This document shows, in pieces, positions 17,054 to 26,237 of a stretch of DNA of 64,000 nt. Source of the DNA: Calothrix sp. NIES-3974 (GTDB lineage: Bacteria > Cyanobacteriota > Cyanobacteriia > Cyanobacteriales > Nostocaceae); NCBI RefSeq assembly GCF_002368395.1, contig NZ_AP018254.1, forward strand, positions 248,001 to 312,000. Reading direction: 5' to 3'. Positions within the stretch are counted from its first letter, which is position 1; each line of letters opens with the position of its first letter. The position numbers and the translations under genes were made by a program. The notes beneath the pieces were generated by a model. The model was not told where the DNA came from. It saw only the letters and a list, made by a program, of their open reading frames with translations, and made no database searches.

Positions 17054-18997
17054 CTAATCATGAACATTATTGGCATCTTCAAGATTCTGGAGGTATGTGC
17101 GAATAGCTACTTCTGCAATATCCGTCATTGACTTACCTTGACGTGCTGATGCAGCCTTAAGTTCGCTGTATAGGGCATCACGGATACCGACACGATAGTG
17201 AACTTTTCCAGCAAGCATGTTATTTTTATCGCTTTTGGGGTGATAATTGCTAGCAAATTCCCGTAACGTATCCAAACCAACCCTAGCACAAAAATCACCG
17301 AAGCTTTCACCTTTTTGTCGGGATTTTTTGAAAAACACAAATAGGGGTTCCAACAAACTTTCCAGGTCGTTGATGTGCATTTTGTCAGTGTAGGGTTGGG
17401 CTAACCGGGTCTGGTGGGGACAACCACCCAGCCAAACCTGGTAAGATTCGGGAGAGCTACCGACAAATCCCAATTCTGCCATGTAGGGACGCGCACATCC
17501 ATTGGGACAACCGGTCATACGGATGACAAAGTGTTCTTTCTTTAAACCCAATTTGTTGAGTAGGGTGCGAATCCGTTCTAGGACATCGGGAATTGCTCGT
17601 TCCGATTCGGTGATTGCGAGTCCACAGGTGGGTAAGGCTGGACATGCCATGCTATAACGCACTAGGGAGTCAATTTTGCTGGGGTCGGCAATGACACCGC
17701 AACGGTCGAGAATGGCTTGGATGGCTGATTTGTGTTTGGGAGGGATATCGTACAGCAGTACGTTTTGGTGGGGAGTGACGCGCATGGGAAGTTCATATTT
17801 TTCAATAATTTCCCGTAGTGCGGTTTTTAGCTGTAAGCTCCCTTCATCTTTGATGCGACCATTGACGATGGAAATGCCGAGAAATAACTTCCCATCACCT
17901 TGCTTATTCCAACCAAGAAAGTCTTCGTATTTGAAAGCTGGTAAGGTTCTAAAGGGCTGTAGGGGTTTCCCAAAAAAAGCCTCAACTTGATGTTTGAACT
18001 TGGACACACCCCAATCATGGATCAGGTACTTTAAGCGAGCATGACGACGGTCTGTGCGATCGCCATAATCTCTTTGGGTCGCAACGATGGCTTTGACCAA
18101 GCTGTAGACATCGGCTTGATCAACATAGCAAATGGGGTCAGCAACACGAGCAAAGGTTTCTTCCTTGTTGTGGGTGCGTCCTAAACCTCCACCAGCAAAG
18201 ACATTAAATCCTTCCAGTTTGCCATCGCTATCCGTAATTACCACTAAAGTTAAATCTTGGGTGTATAAATCAATGGAATTATCCCCCGGAACCGTCACGG
18301 CAATTTTAAATTTACGTGGCATATAGTGAGTGCCATAGATGGGTTCTTCGCTGTTGTGAATAATGGTTCCCGTACCGTTTTGTTGACGTGCAGCTTTGAC
18401 TGCGGGATTTTCTTCAGCAGAAACCACTTTTTCCCCATCTAGCCAAATTTCATAGTAAGCACCAGTTTGGGGTGTTAACAAATCGGCAATATTATTGGCA
18501 TACTCCCAAGCATAATTGTATTCCGGCTTGGTTTTAAAGGGTGCAGGAGGAGCCATCACGTTGCGGTTTAAGTCACCACAAGCACCTAAAGTCGAACCCA
18601 AATTATGTACAATTGTGGCAATTGTGGCTTTGAGGTTTTGCTTTAAAATTCCGTGTAGCTGGAAACCTTGACGTGTTGTTGCTCGTAACGTCCCGTTGCC
18701 ATATTCATCGGCCAAACGATCTAGTGCCAAATATAATTGGGGGGGAATAAATCCTCCAGGGTTGCGGGTGCGGAGCATCATTTGGTAATCCTTTTCCTGT
18801 CCCTTGACCCGATTGTCACGGTTATCTTGCTGATAGGAACCGTGGAACTTGAGGATTTGTACCGCCTCTTCACTAAAATGGTTTGTGTCTTGAAGTAACT
18901 CCGTCGCGACCGGTTCGCGCAAAAAATTACTGCGTTCTTTAATTCCTTCGACTTTGGAGGGTTTACGGGTGGGAGCGGGAGGAGCAGAGTTTACCAT
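17054..18997 (-). CDS. sir: Ferredoxin-dependent sulfite reductase
   Basis: It reduces sulfite to sulfide with six electrons from ferredoxin in assimilatory sulfur metabolism, in the cytoplasm. Two ferrodoxin-like sulfite/nitrite reductase repeats are visible. The siroheme/4Fe-4S ligands are [11 protein letters not shown] (about 450-457) and [10 protein letters not shown] (about 495-499). Substrate-site arginines lie in [14 protein letters not shown] and [13 protein letters not shown]. Its length of 647 aa is typical for cyanobacterial Sir. The C-terminal extension ([20 protein letters not shown] and on) after the catalytic core looks helical. A structured upstream region (18998-19298) may hold its leader. 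Confidence 0.95.
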   Translation of the reverse strand: MVNSAPPAPTRKPSKVEGIKERSNFLREPVATELLQDTNHFSEEAVQILKFHGSYQQDNRDNRVKGQEKDYQMMLRTRNPGGFIPPQLYLALDRLADEYGNGTLRATTRQGFQLHGILKQNLKATIATIVHNLGSTLGACGDLNRNVMAPPAPFKTKPEYNYAWEYANNIADLLTPQTGAYYEIWLDGEKVVSAEENPAVKAARQQNGTGTIIHNSEEPIYGTHYMPRKFKIAVTVPGDNSIDLYTQDLTLVVITDSDGKLEGFNVFAGGGLGRTHNKEETFARVADPICYVDQADVYSLVKAIVATQRDYGDRTDRRHARLKYLIHDWGVSKFKHQVEAFFGKPLQPFRTLPAFKYEDFLGWNKQGDGKLFLGISIVNGRIKDEGSLQLKTALREIIEKYELPMRVTPHQNVLLYDIPPKHKSAIQAILDRCGVIADPSKIDSLVRYSMACPALPTCGLAITESERAIPDVLERIRTLLNKLGLKKEHFVIRMTGCPNGCARPYMAELGFVGSSPESYQVWLGGCPHQTRLAQPYTDKMHINDLESLLEPLFVFFKKSRQKGESFGDFCARVGLDTLREFASNYHPKSDKNNMLAGKVHYRVGIRDALYSELKAASARQGKSMTDIAEVAIRTYLQNLEDANNVHD

Positions 18998-19298
18998 TGG
19001 CGTTCGATACTTCGTATTCTCGTTTTAAGGCATCGCTAAACGCCGAAGCGATGAAAGTTTACGACTCAAGTGAGGATTGACACTGAGCCATCAACTCAAT
19101 CTTCTGAAGCTAGAAGCACCCTTCGGCGATGATTTCCTGTAATCCGGTCGGGATTAAGCAGAATATTTTAATTCTACCACGCCAAAAAGCCGGGTTGATC
19201 GAAAAACAACCCAGCGATATGCCAAAGGCATTAAGCTTTGCTGATCGCAATTTAATCAATAAAAATCATTTATTCCGTGAATAGCTTCGATCTAAAGT
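18998..19298. other. Upstream region of sir with inverted segments
   Basis: There is no gene. CATCGCT/AGCGATG pair at 19032-19052, CGCCGAAG (about 19040) pairs with CTTCGGCG (about 19122), and GGGTTG/CAACCC form a hairpin near 19193-19213. These could be leader structure or terminators for the flanking minus-strand genes. Confidence 0.35.
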
Positions 19299-19835
19299 CT
19301 ATCTAAATTTGAAGCCAACACCACCATTAATGCTGACACTGGAGGCAGAACTATTTCTATAGGCATTAATACCACTGGTGACATTGCTATATAACAACAC
19401 ATTATTGCTAACTTGGCTTTCTACACCGGCAACGACAGCAACGCTATCTTTGTTTCCACTGGGGGTGGGTCTGCCGTCTTTTTCGACAAATTGATAACCA
19501 GCACCGACAAAAGCATTTGTGCGTCCACCGATGGGAACATCAACTGTTACATGGGGAATAATGGCGCTAGTTTCATCACTGAAATTAATTTGTCCCCGTG
19601 CAGAAAAGGGGGTATTTCCTAACTTTAATCGACCGTGGATATTGCCACCAAAAGTAGCCGCATCTCCATCCTGTCCACCATTAGTTACACCTGCAGAAAA
19701 TCCTGCTCCAATGTAGCTAGCATCTGTGCCTTTTCTCGGACTAGCAGCTGCTTCACCAGCATTTAAAAATAAAGGCATTACAGCCAAGGATGACAATGCA
19801 GAAATTGCCACAAAATTCTTTAGTAAACCTTTCAT
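19299..19835 (-). CDS. Exported outer-membrane beta-barrel-like protein
   Basis: The 178-aa product has a signal peptide of about 32 residues (SLAVMPLFLNAGEAAASPRK). Alternating-hydrophobicity strands separated by Gly/Asn turns follow, such as SYIGAGFSAGVTNGG, FSARGQINFSDET, NAFVGAGYQFVEKDG and SVAVVAGVESQVSNNVLLYS. The final strand is SVSINGGVGFKFR. This looks like a small eight-strand barrel. The family is not named. It is monocistronic and convergent with nothing; sir lies downstream on the same strand. Confidence 0.65.
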   Translation of the reverse strand: MKGLLKNFVAISALSSLAVMPLFLNAGEAAASPRKGTDASYIGAGFSAGVTNGGQDGDAATFGGNIHGRLKLGNTPFSARGQINFSDETSAIIPHVTVDVPIGGRTNAFVGAGYQFVEKDGRPTPSGNKDSVAVVAGVESQVSNNVLLYSNVTSGINAYRNSSASSVSINGGVGFKFR

Positions 19836-20564
19836 ATTTGAGACCTAATTTGTAGGTGTTGCTTTTACAATTTAAGTCGAAAATTTTACCCAAAGGTTCC
19901 AATTATTTGGTTCGAGATTTGGGATTAGTTATACCAATTGGAGAACAGAATGCAGCAGATGAATCTTGTAGAGATGTAGCAATGCTACGTCTCCTGTTGT
20001 ATGTGTTGCAAACGTTTTTTAAATCAGGATTTGGGAATGGGAGTGAATTAACAGCTAATATTTTTTCCCAGTTGGCTATAGTCAAAGTGACGGAGGAGGT
20101 TATCTTTATAAGTGCGGTTTTTCGTGAGAATATCCACGTTATAAGTTGCCTCGCCACATGTTTTTCACTAATCAAATCTGATTTCTATAATATTTTCTAA
20201 TTAAATACCTGATAACAATTATTTTATATATTTGTGTAGACGCGCTATGAACTTCTATATCAGGATTTATGATATTGTCACCATTGGTTGTTAATGTGTG
20301 ACACTATAAATCCTAATTTAGGGTACATAATCTATCAAAATTTTACACAACACTAACGATAACCTGGAAAAAATATCTACACCACTGTTTACCTTCCCTA
20401 CGCTGATAATTGTGTCCGTTGCCTAGTTTCTATATATGTTAATTGAATATGAACAAAGCAGATGCACTTCGTCTCTTAAAAGGACGTAAATATCCATAGT
20501 AAAAGTTTCTGGTCGGAGCAGAATCTATAGCAAATGGTAGACAGCTAGCTGTGAATCTAGCTTG
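19836..20564. other. Gene-poor stretch with one family hairpin
   Basis: No supported gene is present. It contains the palindromic repeat at 19968-19994 and AT-rich DNA. A 17-codon frame starting ATGAACAAAGCAGATG near 20449 stops at once and may be decayed coding DNA, but this cannot be shown. Confidence 0.45.
19968..19994. repeat. GTAGAGACG-type hairpin, copy
   Basis: GAGATGTAGCA/TGCTACGTCTC forms an almost perfect inverted repeat. It is nearly identical to the copy at 32773-32799. Confidence 0.55.
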
Positions 20565-21215
20565 TCAACTAGAACCATTAATAGGGACTACTTTCTGATT
20601 TGGCTGTCTCCAAACGACATGGGAAACGCAATGAATTCCTCGGAAAAAATTATTGGCTGCTAAATCTGCTAAAACCTCTGGTGTTGCGACATAACCAGGG
20701 TTGATGACGGTGACACCGATTTGTTGCGATCGCAATTCTTCCCGGAGGGAATGTACTACTGTAAACCAAATTTAGAAGCTCTGTTGGCTACTTCTCGTCC
20801 AGAAAAGTTGTCTCGACCGGAGAGGGAACCCATAAATTATGATTTTTGGGTTATCAGACCGTCGTAAAGCTGGTAACAACGCCTTAACTAAATGTATCGG
20901 AGCTACTAAATTTACGGCAATGACCTTGGTGATATCTGCATCAGAACAGTTTTCAAAGCTATATCTACTGGTAAATGCATGGGTTTCCCAGGTTCCCCCC
21001 ATATACAATAATGCATCTAGGCGATCGCTACCGATTGTATGTGTGACTTTTTCTACGCCGTTAAGTTCCGACAGGTCAGCTGCAATCCACTCTCCTACGG
21101 GTGCTTGTGTTCGAGAAACCGTCACCAGACGTTTTGTTCGAGGTTGTAGATGTTCCGCAACTGCTAATCCCATCCCACGACTTGCACCTGCAACTACAAT
21201 TGTTCCAAATTCCAT
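20565..21215 (-). pseudogene. Short-chain dehydrogenase/reductase, broken by frameshifts
   Basis: The N-terminal half reads well: FGTIVVAGASRGMGLAVAEH (Rossmann TGxxxGxG-type), then DRLDALLYMGG and VNLVAPIHLVKALLP. After PKIIIYG the frame is lost. The continuation SLSGRDNFSGREVANRASKF is in another frame and ends at a stop. The third part (HSLREELRSQQIGVTVINPG, VATPEVLADLA and on) is in yet another frame down to the stop at 20565-20567. Two indels therefore disrupt an SDR gene of about 217 codons. The expected YxxxK catalytic pair is also not intact: the position after GREVANRASK lacks a clear Tyr. Confidence 0.75.
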
Positions 21216-21248
21216 TTTATGTATTTAAGTAAAGGGAGTAGGGAGTAG

Positions 21249-21281
21249 AGAAAAGTTGTCTCGACCGGAGAGGGAACCCAT
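21249..21281. repeat. 33-bp duplicate of the inside of the SDR pseudogene
   Basis: AGAAAAGTTGTCTCGACCGG followed by AGAGGGAACCCAT occurs here and inside the pseudogene at about 20804-20836. It is directly followed by repeat alpha copy E (21286-21344). Confidence 0.75.
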
Positions 21282-21285
21282 GAAA

Positions 21286-21344
21286 CAGTTACCAGTTATC
21301 GGTCAACGGCACACTATTTTTCACTACTTAAATCGGATTGCTAT
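21286..21344 (+). repeat. Dispersed repeat family alpha, copy E (partial)
   Basis: Only the right half is present: CAGTTACCAGTTATCGGTCA then CACTATTTTTCACTACTTAA and ATCGGATTGCT, as in copies B and C. Confidence 0.6.
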
Positions 21345-21357
21345 ATGTGGTGGAGTA

Positions 21358-22029
21358 CTAGTAACAAAAACCGAATTTGGTGACACCGGGAAATGGTATA
21401 TTAAACTGCTCGCTGAAGTAATCCCCATAAAAGGTTTGGTAGGGTTTAAACCCAATCGATTCGTAGGTACGACGGGCAATTTCGTTACCATTGATGACCA
21501 TAATACCTGCGTGGGTGTAGTGTTGCGATCGCCCTTTTTCTAATAGGGCTTTGAGTAAGATTTTCCCCAGTCCCCGACCCCTTGCTTCTGGTAAAACGGC
21601 AACATTTTCGATGATCCAAGGTGCATGGGGTGTCAAAAAAAAGGGTCGGTAATTACCACCCCACAATAACTCATAGCGATCACGAAATATTGCCATCGTT
21701 TCCTCTGACCAGTTTAATTCCTGTGCAACTTTGGCTAACCGAGATATCCGCAAGGGACAATAATCCTCCTGATTCGGTTCATATCCTGCTGCTGCTGCAA
21801 CAGGCTTTCCATTTTCTTCTAAAATTAAAAAGTCTGTCACCTCCCCCCAATTGGATGCTCCCGCTCTCATCACCGCTTCAATCAATGCTAATGCACTCGT
21901 CTGGGTGTCTTCTAACAAATCCTCCCAAAAACACCGATTCAAAGGTGGTAGGGAGGCTTCATACTCTATTCTCGCTAGAAAGGGAATATCCGCATTCGTC
22001 GCTGTCCGGGTAGTCAATCCATTCGTCAT
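21358..22029 (-). CDS. GNAT-family N-acetyltransferase
   Basis: A predicted acetyl-CoA-dependent acetyltransferase. The N-terminal LTTRTATNADIPFLARIEYE is typical of GNAT. The acetyl-CoA loop is AVLPEARGRGLGKILLKALL, followed by MVINGNEIARRTYESIGFKP. The ATG at 22029 has AAGGAGC eight bases upstream, so the twelve-residue upstream extension was rejected. A divergent TetR regulator lies 480 bp away, and two palindromic operators flank this gene's probable promoter. It is therefore likely induced by a ligand of that regulator. The acceptor is unknown. Confidence 0.85.
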   Translation of the reverse strand: MTNGLTTRTATNADIPFLARIEYEASLPPLNRCFWEDLLEDTQTSALALIEAVMRAGASNWGEVTDFLILEENGKPVAAAAGYEPNQEDYCPLRISRLAKVAQELNWSEETMAIFRDRYELLWGGNYRPFFLTPHAPWIIENVAVLPEARGRGLGKILLKALLEKGRSQHYTHAGIMVINGNEIARRTYESIGFKPYQTFYGDYFSEQFNIPFPGVTKFGFCY

Positions 22030-22059
22030 GACAAGCTCCTTGAGATTCTTTTCTAAAAG

Positions 22060-22127
22060 ATACAATCTGTATGTATCTAACTATATGGACATTAAGCTGA
22101 GTTTGTTAATATACATTCTGTATGTAT
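22060..22127 (-). promoter_or_regulatory. Promoter sandwiched between two 17-bp palindromic operators
   Basis: ATACAATCTGTATGTAT (22060-22076) and ATACATTCTGTATGTAT (22111-22127) are two copies of a palindrome, arms ATACAT/ATGTAT around TCTGT. Between them on the minus strand lie TTAACA (22109-22104) and TATAGT (22085-22080) with an 18-base spacer, a plausible promoter for the GNAT gene. The layout fits repression by the divergent TetR protein; that pairing is inference. Confidence 0.65.
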
Positions 22128-22509
22128 GTTTGTCAGATATACTAAAATTCTTGATATTTATATCATTTTTACATAAGCTTTTAAGAAACAAATGTGCTAA
22201 TTTGATGATTTGCTAGCGGCGAAAAACGCGGTGAGTTAAGCACTGACACCTTGCGCCAGGTGAAGTTAGAAATAAATTTAACTAAGTATTTTTCAAATAC
22301 TCAACTACGCTCCTGTCTGCCAGGGATTGGAAATTCCTGTCTCACAGATTAAGTCCATTAAAATGGATTATAAATCAAACGTAAAAAATGAGAGTAATTG
22401 ATGACTCTAAGTTAGATTATTTACGTATTTATCAGTAAGGTGCAAGATTTGACAAAAGTGAAATTAAAGAGGGATTATTTCTCCTGTCTCCTGTATTCTC
22501 CCACCAACC

Positions 22510-23103
22510 ATGTCCAGTAAACTAACCAAAGCCGAACAGACCCTCCGTACCCGTCGAGCGATAATCGAGCGATCGCGTTATTTGTTTGCGACCAAAGGGT
22601 ATGCAGCGACTGGGACTGAGGAGATTATCGAGGGGTTGGGGATTACCCGTGGAGCGTTGTATCATCAATTTGGCGATAAGTTAGGGGTATTTAAGGCTGT
22701 AGTGGCTGAAGCCTATGACGAAATGACGGATTATATTGGTCATAAAATAGAAGGGTTGGAAGATTCTTGGGAGCAATTAGTAGTTGGTTGTCAGGCTTTT
22801 TTAGAAATTGCTCAACGGGGTGATTTACAGAGAATTGTGTACATTGAAGCACCCGCAGTTTTAGCGGCGGATACCTTGGTAGAGTTTGATCAATATGGGT
22901 TTGGTTTGCTGCATCAGGGGATTCAGGTAGTGGTAGAGGAGGGCAAATTACATACCATCGATGTGGAGGGTTTTGCCCATTTGGTCAATGGAGCCTTAAA
23001 TGAATTGGCAATTTGGGTAGCGAAATCCAAGGATAGAGAACGGTTAAAAACGGCTCAAGCACTGGTGGAAGCATTATTAAATAGCCATCGCACAACCAGC
23101 TAA
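22510..23103 (+). CDS. TetR/AcrR-family transcriptional regulator
   Basis: This is a DNA-binding repressor of 197 aa. The N-terminal helix-turn-helix is typical: IIERSRYLFATKGYAATGTE, then EIIEGLGITRGALYHQFGDK (about 37-56), and LGVFKAVV. The C-terminal half is the ligand domain. It is divergent from the GNAT gene, whose upstream DNA has two matching palindromes. Its last 27 bases overlap the 3' end of the convergent flavoprotein gene. The ATG at 22510 lacks a strong ribosome binding site. Confidence 0.88.
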   Translation: MSSKLTKAEQTLRTRRAIIERSRYLFATKGYAATGTEEIIEGLGITRGALYHQFGDKLGVFKAVVAEAYDEMTDYIGHKIEGLEDSWEQLVVGCQAFLEIAQRGDLQRIVYIEAPAVLAADTLVEFDQYGFGLLHQGIQVVVEEGKLHTIDVEGFAHLVNGALNELAIWVAKSKDRERLKTAQALVEALLNSHRTTS

Positions 23104-24303
23104 ATAACCAGTTGTCCAAGCACTTTGAAAATTAAACCCCCCCGTGATACCATCAATATCGAGGATTTCTCCAGCAAAATATAAACCGGGAGAAATTTTA
23201 CTTTCCATTGTTTTAAAGTTAATTTCCTTGAGATCAACTCCTCCACAGGTGACGAATTCGTCTTTAAATACCCCTTTTCCACTGACAAGATATTGTCCTT
23301 GGGTGAGTTCGGTGATTAACTGGTTAATTTGCCTTTTGGAAACTTCAGCCCACCGGACTTGTTCCTGAATATTGGCACGGGAAAGTAAATATTGCCACAG
23401 TCTGTGGGGAATTTCCACACCCCGATATAAAAACATGGTTTTGCGAGGTACTTCCTCTTTAGTTTGAATTAGTTGTTGACGGATTTCCTCTGGGGAAAGA
23501 TGGGGAAGAAAATTAATTTGTAACTTGGCTTGGTAGCGATGTTGGTGTAATATCCTCGCTCCCCATGCAGATAATTTGAGGATGACAGGACCACTAAATC
23601 CCCAATGGGTAATTAGGAATGCACCGGTTTGTTCCAATCCCGGATGGTCAGGAACGGATAGTTTAATTTTGACATTGGGAAGGCTGATTCCTGCAAGCTG
23701 GTTTAATTGGGTATCGCGAACATTAAAAGTAAATAGGGAGGGAACGGGAGAAATGATAGTATGTCCCAAGGATTGGGCAATTTGATAACCAATTGGGTTG
23801 CTACCTGTAGCCATGAGAAGGCGATCGCATTCTTGTTTTTCCCCTGATTTCAGGGTAATTTCGTATTTACCCCGGTGGTAGGTGACACGATTTACGGGGG
23901 TGCGGGTTTGAATTTTGATTTTGGCTGCATTTGCAGCGTTAACTAAGCAACTGGTAATGGTTTCCGATGTATCGGTAATGGGGAACATGCGTCCGTCAGC
24001 TTCCGTTTTTAGATGGACACCATGTTTTTGAAACCAAGTTACGGTATCCTGAGCTTGGAAGCGGGAAAACGCACCTAATAGAGCTTTATTTCCCCTGGGA
24101 TAGTTCTGAACTAATAGTTTTGGCTCAAAACAAGCGTGGGTGACATTACAACGTCCACCCCCGGAAATACGCACTTTACCCAAAACCTGGGGACTCGCTT
24201 CTAGAATAGTGACTTGGGGGTGAGGGTGAGATTTAGCAGCAGCGATCGCACCGAAAAAACCAGCTGCACCTCCACCAATGACGATAATTTGTAATGTTCC
24301 CAC
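23077..24303 (-). CDS. BaiN/HI0933-family FAD-dependent oxidoreductase
   Basis: A flavoprotein of the HI0933/BaiN family (NAD(P)/FAD-dependent oxidoreductase, substrate unknown in most bacteria). The FAD-binding motif is VIGGGAAGFFGAIAA (about 8-22). The family block GKVRISGGGRCNVTHA (about 42-57) follows, with GRMFPITDTS, LLMATGSNPIGYQIA and the C-terminal FAD site GLYFAGEILDIDGITGGFNF. Its length of 408 aa is normal. It overlaps the convergent TetR gene by 27 bp. Confidence 0.9.
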   Translation of the reverse strand: MGTLQIIVIGGGAAGFFGAIAAAKSHPHPQVTILEASPQVLGKVRISGGGRCNVTHACFEPKLLVQNYPRGNKALLGAFSRFQAQDTVTWFQKHGVHLKTEADGRMFPITDTSETITSCLVNAANAAKIKIQTRTPVNRVTYHRGKYEITLKSGEKQECDRLLMATGSNPIGYQIAQSLGHTIISPVPSLFTFNVRDTQLNQLAGISLPNVKIKLSVPDHPGLEQTGAFLITHWGFSGPVILKLSAWGARILHQHRYQAKLQINFLPHLSPEEIRQQLIQTKEEVPRKTMFLYRGVEIPHRLWQYLLSRANIQEQVRWAEVSKRQINQLITELTQGQYLVSGKGVFKDEFVTCGGVDLKEINFKTMESKISPGLYFAGEILDIDGITGGFNFQSAWTTGYLAGCAMAI

Positions 24304-24461
24304 GGGATAGTTAGGGTTTTCTGAAAAATAGTCAGACTTTCATATTGTAAGCTGTTGAGGCTATTTTGGCTGAAAAAAGTGCAAATACATGGGTATATAA
24401 AACTTCAAAACCTTGCATTGATAATTTTTGGGGTCTTTGGAAAAGTGGAATGGAAAGCTTA

Positions 24462-24601
24462 TAAATATTCCCTACTCCCTACTCCCCATTCCCTACCTCC
24501 TACTAAAAAACTTTTACAGCAGACCCTTGTCAAAATATTCCCTACCCCCTACTCCCCATTCCCTACCTCTACTAAAAAACTTTTACAGCAGACCCTTGTC
24601 A
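24462..24601. repeat. Tandem duplication of about 70 bp (CTACTCCC tract plus tail)
   Basis: A unit of AAATATTCCCTACTCCCTAC, CCCATTCCCTACCT and AAAAAACTTTTACAGCAGAC, ending CCTTGTCA, occurs twice back to back (24462-24531, 24532-24601). The copies differ by only a few changes. The second copy ends at the stop codon of the flavodoxin-like gene. It fills most of the gap 24304-24605. Confidence 0.8.
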
Positions 24602-24605
24602 GTAG

Positions 24606-25196
24606 TTATTTTTGGAAGCGTTGGACAATTTCGGCAATCCGTTTACCATAGTTGATTGCAGTTAGGCGATCGCCTTCATAAATTTCGGCTGGTTTACCAT
24701 TTGTATCCATTGGTGTATATCCCATTACCCCCATAAAAGAACCAAGACGATTAACACCATCATCCTTGCCAAGGTAATGACTGGGCATATCACCCGCATT
24801 TACCCAAATCATACTATGTTGGGCGGCGTTAATGGCCATGTAAAGTAAAGTTCCCTGTTTATCTCCACTTTGGGAACTGGAATGGGTAAACCCACCAGCG
24901 ATTTTATCTTTCCAAGCTTGTTGGAACCAAGCTTCACTCGCTGCATCGATAAAAGCTTTAAACTGTGCCGCAACACCACCCATATAGGTAGGGGAACCAA
25001 AAATAATCCCATCAGCTTGATTTAATTTGGCCATATATTCGTCATTCCGCCAACGACCATTAGTAATATCTTCACCTTGAATCCGCAATAGCTCTACTTG
25101 GGTGGAGGGAACTTGATTTGCACCAGTTGCGATCGCTTCTGCCATTAAATGGGTATGACCGCTTCCGGAAAAGTAGACGATGGCAATGTTAGACAT
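24606..25196 (-). CDS. Flavodoxin-fold NAD(P)H:quinone oxidoreductase (WrbA-like)
   Basis: A cytosolic FMN protein with the flavodoxin fold, probably a two-electron quinone reductase. The phosphate-binding loop is YFSGSGHTHLMAEAIA (about 8-23). A second FMN loop is FGSPTYMGGVAAQFKAFIDA (about 65-84), and the aromatic side is AGGFTHSSSQSGDKQGTL. Its length of 196 aa fits WrbA and related proteins. The gene is divergent from the small unknown gene at 25350. Confidence 0.88.
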   Translation of the reverse strand: MSNIAIVYFSGSGHTHLMAEAIATGANQVPSTQVELLRIQGEDITNGRWRNDEYMAKLNQADGIIFGSPTYMGGVAAQFKAFIDAASEAWFQQAWKDKIAGGFTHSSSQSGDKQGTLLYMAINAAQHSMIWVNAGDMPSHYLGKDDGVNRLGSFMGVMGYTPMDTNGKPAEIYEGDRLTAINYGKRIAEIVQRFQK

Positions 25197-25349
25197 ATGA
25201 ACCTGGTAGTTTTCTTCCGTCAGGTGTTGATACTAAAAGATTTTTCTGGGGAAGTAAAGTAGTTACTTTTTGGTAACTAGGTTTTAATTCGCGATTAAGG
25301 TGGTATTATCCTCCAACTGACCAAAGTGGATGTGGGAGGGGAATTCCAA

Positions 25350-25571
25350 ATGAACGGAATTTGTAAAATCGGCAAAGACATCTGTAACCACTTTACTGGT
25401 TACAAGGGCAAAATTAAAAATGCGATCGCGGATTCTGTCAAAACCCAACTTAGTAGCACCCAAGTCAAGGATAAAATGGCTAGTGTCACCAAGCAAGGTT
25501 TATCTAGCTTGAATTTACCACCCATCAAATCGGTAAAAATGGAAGGCGGATTTGTCAAGGTTACGTATTAA
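25350..25571 (+). CDS. Small protein of unknown function (73 aa)
   Basis: A short basic protein (MNGICKIGKDICNHFTGYKG through SVKMEGGFVKVTY) with no signal peptide or membrane helix. The ATG at 25350 follows GGGAGGGG at a good distance, so it is preferred over the ATG at 25326. It has a weak similarity in layout to small cyanobacterial conserved proteins, but the family is not recognised. It is divergent from the WrbA-like gene. Confidence 0.6.
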   Translation: MNGICKIGKDICNHFTGYKGKIKNAIADSVKTQLSSTQVKDKMASVTKQGLSSLNLPPIKSVKMEGGFVKVTY

Positions 25572-26237
25572 ATATTGATTTGCTTGATGGACTGTATTGG
25601 ATTGATTCATAGGGATGTTTTCCATCAGCATCCCTATACTCTAATACGGTTCATAAGAAAATTAGTAAACCCAAAATAATTGTAGAGACGCGTTAGCGTT
25701 CAGCTCCTCTGAAAGAGGTTATATCGCGTCTCCCTCCCGAAATCTATTTATATAAGTTTAATTTTGAGAATAATTATTATGTGTTTCTTTATCCGGAAAC
25801 TAAACAAAAAAGATAACTTATACATAAATGTCAATTTATCAATGTGAGAAATACTGAAATTAGTAATTAATTAGTCAAAAAACAAGAGTTGCAAAAAATA
25901 TATCTGAATAATCGTAAATTCAAGAATAAATTTCATTCAACTTAACTGATGCCTGAGAAGTCGGGTTTCTCAGAGAAATCCAACTTCTGAATACTCCCAA
26001 TAAATACGCAATTAATCACCATCCATGTCAGCCAAATATTTACCTGAAACTTCGACACTCATAATTGTCACCCGTATAATTAACTAATTTATACATATTT
26101 TTTCAAAGCAATATACTTGTAATTATTTTGATAAAGAATAAATAAAAGTAAGAGTATTTCATCGACAAATGGTCATATTCATCACTAGATTGGTTTTGCA
26201 AATAAAATCACATTTATCCCAGGAAATAAATCAGTCA
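25572..26237. other. AT-rich intergenic region with one family hairpin
   Basis: There is no gene. A variant of the GTAGAGACG hairpin family lies at 25682-25733 (GTAGAGACGCG ... CGCGTCTCC, with a second small hairpin in the loop). The remainder is AT-rich upstream DNA of the PEP-CTERM gene. Confidence 0.5.
25682..25733. repeat. GTAGAGACG-type hairpin, long-loop copy
   Basis: GAGACGCG and CGCGTCTC arms enclose about 34 bases. The loop holds a CTCCTCTGAAAGAGG hairpin. Confidence 0.5.

Noticed and set aside
19856..20200. 114-codon + strand open frame
   Set aside because: It contains a dispersed hairpin repeat and encodes no recognisable protein.
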